Assembly (NCBI RefSeq): GCF_020150455.1
Contig: NZ_CP083740.1
Span: forward strand, 4,650,001-4,714,000
Length of the DNA: 64,000 nt
From: Bremerella sp. TYQ1
Lineage (GTDB): Bacteria; Planctomycetota; Planctomycetia; Pirellulales; Pirellulaceae
Reading direction: 5' to 3'
Numbering within the stretch: the stretch's first letter is position 1; the number at the start of each line of letters is the position of its first letter. The notes below the pieces were generated by a model. The model worked only from the letters and a program-made list of their open reading frames with translations. It did no database searches and was not told the DNA's origin. The position numbers and the translations under genes were made by a program. Positions 63,765 to 64,000 of this stretch are shown in pieces.

Positions 63765-63793
63765 TTGACAACCGCCACCGGTGCCCCTATGTT
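63765..63793 (+). promoter_or_regulatory. Predicted promoter upstream of tex
   Basis: A perfect TTGACA (63765-63770) and TATGTT (63788-63793) at the ideal 17-bp spacing, 108 bp before the tex start. The leader contains an inverted repeat CGATAT-TCG-ATATCG at 63810-63824. Confidence 0.5.
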
Positions 63794-63900
63794 GCCGTGC
63801 TGGTATCATCGATATTCGATATCGCTTTAGTCAACCAGCATCTGCGCTTACGTCGATTTCTCTCGACGCGCAAGTTTGCGAAAGCTCCTCAGGCATCCAA

Positions 63901-64000
63901 ATGGATACGACGATCGTCACGGACCTTCAAGTTGTCGCCCGTGAAGTTGGTATTCCTCTCGAACAAGTACAGCGAACCGTCGAGCTGCTTGATGATGGGA
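63901..64000 (+). CDS. tex: Tex family RNA-binding transcription accessory protein, N-terminus only
   Basis: Only 33 codons lie in the window (MDTTIVTDLQVVAREVGIPLEQVQRTVELLDDG). The text VAREVGIPLEQVQRTVELLDDG matches the N-terminal helical start of Tex, the conserved S1-domain transcription/RNA-binding protein. The remainder, including the S1 domain, is outside. A sigma-70-like promoter lies about 110 bp upstream. Confidence 0.75.
   Translation, partial: MDTTIVTDLQVVAREVGIPLEQVQRTVELLDDG

Noticed and set aside
1..64000. CRISPR arrays, rRNA genes, complete insertion sequences, prophage, replication origin
   Set aside because: No regularly spaced repeats, no rRNA-like stretches, no intact transposase or phage genes, and no DnaA-box cluster were seen. 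dnaE alone does not mark the origin.

Overview
The window looks like a chromosomal segment of a planctomycete, most likely of the Pirellulaceae (Blastopirellula/Bremerella/Rhodopirellula type). The evidence is the gene content. It has two DUF1549/DUF1553 proteins (2051-4249, 44848-48147), a PSCyt1-type CxxCH plus WD40 protein (48181-49590), a DUF1559 prepilin-like protein with its lipoprotein partner (28003-29517) and a DUF1598 protein (36353-37756). Many signal-peptide proteins match no general family. Genes are moderately GC-rich, lie on both strands in short operons, and mostly carry modest Shine-Dalgarno sites.

Layout. 1-4249: a secreted thioredoxin/trypsin-like fusion running off the left edge, then an ECF sigma factor overlapping a membrane-anchored DUF1549/DUF1553 protein. 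4372-9152: housekeeping enzymes (protein-L-isoaspartate methyltransferase, transketolase, PanD) around an 824-bp gene-poor stretch rich in inverted repeats. 9607-15578: a fused membrane/spermidine-synthase-like protein, a SpoIIE-type phosphatase beside an orphan histidine kinase, a HEAT-repeat protein and a lipoprotein nuclease-fold protein. 15649-20577: an unknown protein, a TadE/TadE/TadG-vWA trio, a lipoprotein and a small membrane protein. 20672-29922: RsmD, a large secreted unknown, AsnB, MarR, glutathione peroxidase, and the DUF1559 pair. 30176-41576: a large secreted unknown, a REP-like palindrome cluster beside a transposase-like remnant, glycerate 2-kinase, cyclophilin, DUF1598 and DnaE. 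41781-50502: an FHA protein, tRNA-Arg(UCG), an ABC exporter pair, the PSCyt operon and QueC.

The most striking region is 50919-60705, a compact four-gene operon. It encodes a 4'-phosphopantetheinyl transferase, a free-standing acyl carrier protein, a 2567-residue highly reducing type I polyketide synthase and a small unknown protein. The synthase ends in a PLP-dependent alpha-oxoamine synthase (AONS) domain. Domain order is KS-AT-DH-structural KR-ER-KR-ACP-AONS, and the catalytic residues I looked for are present. The domain logic predicts an iteratively built saturated chain released by decarboxylative condensation with an amino acid, giving a sphingoid-base-like 2-amino-3-ketone. That is the same chemistry as the fungal Fum1/Fum8 pair, but on one polypeptide. 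The product is unknown to me.

After the cluster come a membrane protein/metallophosphatase pair, a PilZ-domain membrane protein with an LTPEQ-type C-terminal region, a small lipoprotein, and the first 33 codons of tex at the right edge. No CRISPR array, rRNA, complete insertion sequence or prophage was seen.
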